From DASPTT01 sp035623275 (GTDB taxonomy: Bacteria > Actinomycetota > Acidimicrobiia > Acidimicrobiales > UBA8190), in the NCBI GenBank assembly GCA_035623275.1, contig DASPTT010000015.1, positions 1 to 9,333 on the forward strand: a stretch of 9,333 nt of DNA, in the 5' to 3' direction. The position numbers and the translations under genes were made by a program. A model generated the notes under the pieces. The model did not search any database, was not told the DNA's origin, and saw only the letters and a list, made by a program, of their open reading frames with translations. This document shows, piece after piece, positions 5,858-9,333 of the stretch. Within the stretch, counting starts at the first letter, position 1. Each line of letters starts with the position of its first letter.

Positions 5858-7261
5858 ATGCGACGGGTGGTCATGCGGGTCGGTGCCGGGCTGGTGCTGT
5901 GCGCGGCGGGCGCGCTCGGCTGGGGTGGCACCGCCACGGCCGACACGGGGACCGTCGCCGGCTACACGCTCCAGGCCCAGGCGCTCGGGTTCCAATTCGC
6001 GTTCAACATCCCCGGCCTCGTCCCCCTGCCCAACCAGAACCTCCTGGAGGACGACGTGCCCTTCGCCAGGACGTCGGTGAGCAGCGGCCCCGTCGTCGAC
6101 GCGCTCGGTGCGCCGTACTACCCGGGCGACATCGCGGCGAACGTGGGGACGCTCCTGCAGACCTTCGGCGTCCCGCTCCCCGTCCCGAACGACACCGCCC
6201 TGGCCGAGGCCAAGTACCCCACCAGCCCGGGCCACGGCGCGGACGCCACCTTCGGGTCACCGCCGAAGGCCGGCTCGCCCGTGGCGCCCAACGTCTTCGA
6301 CGCCACCGCCCACGCGGACACCGACGGCGGCACCGTCACCTCCTCGGTCAGCGACGTCACCTTCGGCCTCCCCGCGCTCCCCGTCGTCAAGGTGGGGACC
6401 ATCCAGGCCACCAACGCCGTCACCCTCGGCGCCTCGTCGGTCGCCGCCACGGCGACGTCGGTGATCGACGCCGTCGACATCGCCGGCATCCTCGACATCT
6501 CGCAGCTGACCGGCCAGTCGTCGTCGACGTCGGACGGCACCACGGGCACGCCCGCCTCGACGCTGCACGTGGGGCAGGTGACGGTGAAGGGGATCCCGGC
6601 CTACATCGACCAGTCGGGGGTGCACGTCGACACCACCGCCCCGCCGGCCGACGGCGTGACGCCGCAGCAGGCCCAGGACACGCTCAACCAGACGCTGGCC
6701 CAGGACGGTATCTCGGTCCGCCTGGCCGACCCCACCACCACGACCTCGGGGGCCGAGGGCAAGGCCGACGCCGGAGGCCTCGTGGTCGCCTTCACCCACC
6801 AGTTCGCCGTCCCTTTCATCCCCAACCTGCCCTCGCTCCCCTCGGTCCCCTATCTCGGGAGCGTGGGGCTGCCGGCGGGCGTGTACACGGTCACCGCGTC
6901 GGTCACCCTCGGCTCCGCGGTCACCGACGCGGCCGCCGCGGTGCTGGCCCCCTTCGCCGACGACGGGGGTGGCGGCCTCGGCGGGCTGGGCGGCGCGCTG
7001 GGCACCTCGAGCCCCGACCAGGGCCTGTCGTCGCCGGGCGCCTTCGACTCGCTGGAGACCTCGCCCGCCATGGGCCCCGGGGCGGGCGGCGCGCCGGGGA
7101 CCGCCGCCATCGGCCCGGCCCGAGGCCTGCTCTCCGCCCTGCCCTTCGGCATCCCGGCCCCCGTCGGCTGGGTGCTCGGGGCGCTGGCGCTGTGCGTGCT
7201 CGTGATGTACCCGATGCTGCTGCTGGCCCGCTGGCAGTTCCTCGGGACGAGGAGGAGATGA
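5858..7261 (+). CDS. Secreted protein with C-terminal membrane anchor, function unknown
   Basis: I do not recognise a named family in this 467-residue protein. ATG 5858 lies one base after the livF stop and five bases after a GGGGGG tract. An in-frame GTG at 5819, inside livF, would add residues before a good signal peptide and is rejected. The N-terminus MRRVVMRVGAGLVLCAAGAL then GWGGTATADT is a signal peptide with likely cleavage after Ala28 (A-T-A). The mature part is rich in Thr, Ser, Val, Ala and Gly with alternating polarity, suggesting beta structure. It includes SSGPVVDALGAPYYPGDIAA, then LHVGQVTVKGIPAYIDQSGV. Residues about 370-430 are Gly/Pro/Ala-rich. One hydrophobic helix (about 436-456, VGWVLGALALCVLVMYPMLL) and a short RRR end act as a C-terminal anchor, so most of the protein should face outward. 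There is no LPXTG sorting motif. Position in the operon suggests an envelope partner of the importer, which is inference. Confidence 0.85.
   Translation: MRRVVMRVGAGLVLCAAGALGWGGTATADTGTVAGYTLQAQALGFQFAFNIPGLVPLPNQNLLEDDVPFARTSVSSGPVVDALGAPYYPGDIAANVGTLLQTFGVPLPVPNDTALAEAKYPTSPGHGADATFGSPPKAGSPVAPNVFDATAHADTDGGTVTSSVSDVTFGLPALPVVKVGTIQATNAVTLGASSVAATATSVIDAVDIAGILDISQLTGQSSSTSDGTTGTPASTLHVGQVTVKGIPAYIDQSGVHVDTTAPPADGVTPQQAQDTLNQTLAQDGISVRLADPTTTTSGAEGKADAGGLVVAFTHQFAVPFIPNLPSLPSVPYLGSVGLPAGVYTVTASVTLGSAVTDAAAAVLAPFADDGGGGLGGLGGALGTSSPDQGLSSPGAFDSLETSPAMGPGAGGAPGTAAIGPARGLLSALPFGIPAPVGWVLGALALCVLVMYPMLLLARWQFLGTRRR
7250..7255 (+). promoter_or_regulatory. Ribosome binding site that decides between two adjacent ATG codons
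   Basis: AGGAGG sits two bases before ATG 7258 and five before ATG 7261. The spacing favours 7261, which shares its A with the upstream stop (TGATG). The site lies within the last codons (Arg-Arg-Arg) of the secreted protein gene. Confidence 0.6.
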
Positions 7262-8067
7262 TGGCTCGTTTGCTCTCCGGCACCAGCCGGGCCAGGACCG
7301 TGACCACGCCGACGCTCGACCCCGACGTCACCACCTGGGTGCCGGTGGTCGACCCGGAGGGCAACGGCGTGGCCGGCGACGAGGCCCGCGGGGCGGACGG
7401 CGTCCGGGAGACGTGGCCGGCGGCGCCCGACGCGCCCGACGAGGGCGGCTCGGGGCACGGGGGCCGGCGGCGCTCCGTCCGCCCGCGCGGCGGGGGCGAC
7501 CGGGCCGCCGTCGACCTGCGCAGCACGTGGCAGGTGGTGGCGGGTTCCATCCTCGTGCCCGTCGGCGTGGTCATCATCCTCCTCGCCTGGTACGGGGCGG
7601 CGCACACCCGCTACGTCCAGCAGCAGATCCCCTACCTGGTGAGCGGTGCGTTCATCGGGCTCGGGTGCATGGTCCTCGGCGGGCTCCTCTACTGGGCGCA
7701 CTGGCTGTATCGGATCTACGACCAGGCCGACCTCAACCACGAGGAGCTCATGAAGGCCTTCGAGCAGACGCTGCGCGTGGTGGCCGACCGCCTCGCACCC
7801 CCGGGCGCCGACGGAGCGCTCGGCGCCGGCGCCACGGGCACGACCGACGACCCCGCGAGGGCATCGGGGGCCGGGGTGGTGCCGGGGTCCTCCGGTGCGG
7901 TGGCGCCGGCCAGGAGCGCGTACGTGGCCACCAGCACCGGGTCCGTCTACCACCTCCCGAGCTGCCCGGTGGTCGCCCACCACGGCCGGGGCCTGCATGC
8001 CCTCGCCCCCCACGAGGTGGAGTGGATGGAGCCCTGCCGGATCTGCCTGGCGCCGCCGCACGCCTGA
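7261..8067 (+). CDS. Two-helix membrane protein with C-terminal Ada-like Cys/His zinc-binding motif
   Basis: This 268-residue protein has no named family that I recognise as a whole. Residues 1-88 are hydrophilic and Gly/Asp/Arg-rich, with a basic patch at 69-81. Two hydrophobic helices follow, about 92-112 (VVAGSILVPVGVVIILLAWY) and 125-146 (YLVSGAFIGLGCMVLGGLLY). The short segment NHEELMKAFEQTLRVVADRL (159-178) looks like an amphipathic helix. After a Gly/Ala/Ser linker comes the clearest part, residues 221-263: YVATSTGSVYHLPSCPVV, then MEPCRICL. The order T-G-x-x-Y-H-x3-C … P-C-x2-C (His231, Cys235, Cys259, Cys262) matches the small metal-binding module seen in Ada and at the C-terminus of some nucleases and surface proteins, so zinc binding is likely. 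Whether this domain lies inside or outside depends on topology I cannot fix; with two helices both ends should be on the same side. It is the last gene of the operon, joined by TGATG to the anchored secreted protein. Confidence 0.85.
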   Translation: MARLLSGTSRARTVTTPTLDPDVTTWVPVVDPEGNGVAGDEARGADGVRETWPAAPDAPDEGGSGHGGRRRSVRPRGGGDRAAVDLRSTWQVVAGSILVPVGVVIILLAWYGAAHTRYVQQQIPYLVSGAFIGLGCMVLGGLLYWAHWLYRIYDQADLNHEELMKAFEQTLRVVADRLAPPGADGALGAGATGTTDDPARASGAGVVPGSSGAVAPARSAYVATSTGSVYHLPSCPVVAHHGRGLHALAPHEVEWMEPCRICLAPPHA

Positions 8068-8108
8068 CCTGGCCTCCATCCCCGTCCCCGCGACCCGTGC
8101 CCGTGGCC

Positions 8109-8176
8109 TGACGCCACCGTCACCACTGACGCCACCGTCACCACTGACACGGCTGTCACCACTGACACGGCTGTCA
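8109..8176 (+). repeat. Four tandem 18-bp units, each a 14-bp dyad; operator-like array
   Basis: Dyads lie at 8109-8122 and 8127-8140 (TGACGCCACCGTCA, twice) and at 8145-8158 and 8163-8176 (TGACACGGCTGTCA, twice). Linkers of CCAC separate them, giving an exact 18-bp period. Both versions have perfect 5-bp arms around a 4-bp centre: TGACG/CGTCA in the first pair and TGACA/TGTCA in the second. The G-to-A change in the left arm is matched by C-to-T in the right arm, so symmetry is kept while sequence differs. The last dyad extends to 6-bp arms (CTGACA/TGTCAG). This pattern suits binding sites for a dimeric repressor or activator, perhaps TetR- or GntR-like. In RNA each unit could form a small 5-bp hairpin. 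No regulator gene is visible near it apart from the distant HTH protein at 1-483. Confidence 0.8.
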
Positions 8177-8191
8177 GGAAACGGCTATCCT
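8162..8191 (+). promoter_or_regulatory. Candidate sigma70-type promoter of the P450 gene, overlapped by the last dyad
   Basis: CTGACA (8162-8167; 5 of 6 to TTGACA) and TATCCT (8186-8191; 4 of 6 to TATAAT) are separated by 18 bases. The -35 box and the start of the spacer coincide with the fourth dyad, so a protein bound there would compete with RNA polymerase. Transcription would begin near 8198, giving a leader of about 90 bases. No intrinsic terminator with a U-tract is visible between the end of the operon (8067) and this promoter, so read-through from the operon is possible. From 8192 to 8287 I see only the P450 ribosome binding site (AAGGGGA, 8275-8281). Confidence 0.55.
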
Positions 8192-8287
8192 GGCCGGGTC
8201 GCCGGGGGAACGACGGCGGCTGCGACACAAGGCCATGGAGGGCGCCCAACGTGGCGGGCCCGACCCGGGCACGAAAGGGGAAGGCAC

Positions 8288-9333
8288 ATGGCAGCTGCCG
8301 ACGACGCGGACGCAACGGCTGTTTCCGCCATGTCCGACGACGCGCTCCAGGCGATGAGCGTCTTCGACCTTGCCACCTCGGACGACCCCAGGGCGGTGGC
8401 CCGTGGGCTCCGTGAGACCCCGGTGATCCAGATCCCCGAGCTGTTCTCGCTCGTCACCCGGCGTCCCGACGTCGAGGAGGCCCTGCGCCGGACCGGGATC
8501 TTCTCGTGGAACGCGGTGGGGATGGACCTGGGCAACGTGCGCCCGCTCATCCCCCTGCAGATCGACCCGCCCAAGCACGTGAAGTACCGCCGCATCCTCG
8601 ACCCGCTGTTCGCGCCCAAGCGCATGGCGGAGCTCGAGGGCGACGTGGTCCTGCTCGTGCAGCAGCTGGTCGCCAAATTCGCCGGTCGGGGCTCGTGCGA
8701 CTTCCACGAGGAGTTCGCCGTGCCCCTGCCCTGCACGGTGTTCCTCCGCCTGCTCGGCCTGCCGTATTCGGACCTCGACACGTTCCTGTGGGTGAAGGAC
8801 GACATCATCCGGCCGCCCGGGGACGTCGAGGAGCAGGCACGGCGCCGGCGCAAGGCCGGCGACACCGTCTACGAGTACTTCGAGAAGGTGATCGCCCAGC
8901 GCAAGACGGCGCCCACCGACGACGTCCTCACCCAGATCATGAACAGCGAGGTGGACGGCGAGCGCCTGACCGACGAAGAGGTGATGGACATCTCCTACCT
9001 CTTCCTCATCGCCGGGCTCGACACGGTCACCGACTCGCTCGACTGCTTCTTCGCCCTGCTGGCCCAGGAGCCCGAGCACCGACGGCTCGTCGTGGAGGAC
9101 GAGTCGCTCATCCCCTCGGCGGTGGAGGAGCTGCTGCGGTGGGAGAGCCCGGTGCCGGCGGTGCCGCGCCGCGCAGTGGAGGACGTGGAGATCGCCGGCT
9201 GTCCGATCCCCGCCGGGGAGGCCGTCATGCTCCTGCTCGGCTCGGCCAACACCGATCACGACGCCCACCCGGGGCTCGACACCCTCGACCTGGCGCGCAA
9301 CCCGAACCCGCACCTGGCGTTCGGGGGCGGCGT
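8288..9333 (+). CDS. Cytochrome P450, partial (C-terminus off the window)
   Basis: The frame from ATG 8288 stays open to the window end, giving 348 residues of an expected 400-430. AAGGGGA lies six bases upstream. The C-helix motif H-x3-R is at His97-Arg101 in IDPPKHVKYRRILDPLF, which contacts the haem propionates. The I-helix reads LFLIAGLDTVTDSL, with the oxygen-activation motif A-G-x-D-T at 242-246. The E-x-x-R pair (Glu281, Arg284) is in VEELLRWESPVPAVPRRA. The haem loop begins with HLAFGGG (342-348), and the window stops just before the expected x-H-x-C-x-G with the haem-ligand cysteine. With no membrane anchor, it is a soluble class I bacterial P450 needing ferredoxin and ferredoxin reductase, neither of which is in the window. 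It is a monooxygenase of unknown substrate; such enzymes often hydroxylate steroids, terpenes, lipids or xenobiotics. It probably forms its own transcription unit under the dyad array. Confidence 0.97.
   Translation, partial: MAAADDADATAVSAMSDDALQAMSVFDLATSDDPRAVARGLRETPVIQIPELFSLVTRRPDVEEALRRTGIFSWNAVGMDLGNVRPLIPLQIDPPKHVKYRRILDPLFAPKRMAELEGDVVLLVQQLVAKFAGRGSCDFHEEFAVPLPCTVFLRLLGLPYSDLDTFLWVKDDIIRPPGDVEEQARRRRKAGDTVYEYFEKVIAQRKTAPTDDVLTQIMNSEVDGERLTDEEVMDISYLFLIAGLDTVTDSLDCFFALLAQEPEHRRLVVEDESLIPSAVEELLRWESPVPAVPRRAVEDVEIAGCPIPAGEAVMLLLGSANTDHDAHPGLDTLDLARNPNPHLAFGGG

Noticed and set aside
5899..8067. A 722-codon version of the zinc-motif protein starting at 5899
   Set aside because: The first 450 or so residues are an Arg/Gly/His-rich shadow of the secreted protein gene. 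AGGAGG before ATG 7261 and the TGATG junction set the real start.
8068..8108. Possible intrinsic terminator after the importer operon
   Set aside because: I see no GC-rich stem followed by a run of T. The dyads just downstream are short and end in GC-rich sequence.
8109..8176. The 18-bp repeats as a CRISPR array or coding repeat
   Set aside because: There are no variable spacers, the period is only 18 bp, and the 4-bp linkers are constant. The minus-strand frame across them (7947-8315) only reflects the repeat period, with no ribosome site or domain.
8265..8277. The 13-mer CCGGGCACGAAAG occurs both here, before the P450, and at 645-657, before the transporter operon
   Set aside because: In 9.3 kb of GC-rich DNA one shared 13-mer is expected by chance. 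Its distance to the start codon differs greatly at the two places, and at the P450 it merges with the ribosome site.

Overview
The window comes from a very GC-rich (roughly 70%) bacterium with actinobacterial traits: GTG and TTG starts with strong Shine-Dalgarno sites, near-exclusive G/C third positions, Pro/Ala/Gly-rich linkers, a fused LivH-LivM permease and a soluble bacterial cytochrome P450. An acidimicrobial or similar high-GC actinobacterium is my inference; no marker gene here fixes the taxonomy.

Layout. (1) 1-483, minus strand: the start of a gene for a RodZ-like (HTH_25 type) helix-turn-helix protein, cut by the window edge. (2) 484-747: a divergent intergenic region with inverted repeats and no convincing promoter. 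(3) 748-8067, plus strand: one tightly packed gene run, almost certainly an operon. In order it holds a lipoprotein solute-binding protein, a 19-codon mini-ORF that bridges the gap to the next gene, a fused LivH-LivM permease, LivG, LivF, an unrecognised secreted protein with a C-terminal membrane anchor, and a two-helix membrane protein ending in an Ada-like Cys/His zinc-binding motif. Neighbouring genes overlap or nearly touch. (4) 8068-8287: a 220-base intergenic region with four tandem 18-bp units, each containing a 14-bp dyad; the last dyad overlaps a good -35/-10 pair. (5) 8288-9333: a cytochrome P450 gene cut just before its haem cysteine.

How it works together. The first five proteins form a complete HAAT-type (branched-chain amino acid/amide/carboxylate family) ABC importer: lipid-anchored receptor, one polypeptide carrying both permease domains, and two ATPases. 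Its substrate cannot be read from sequence. The two extra genes are co-transcribed by position and encode envelope proteins, so they are candidate accessory parts of the same uptake system. The P450 has its own regulated promoter and may or may not act on what the transporter brings in.

The most notable signals are the operator-like dyad array before the P450, where both arms of the dyads change together; the mini-ORF stitched between receptor and permease genes; and the two unrecognised envelope genes in the transporter operon.
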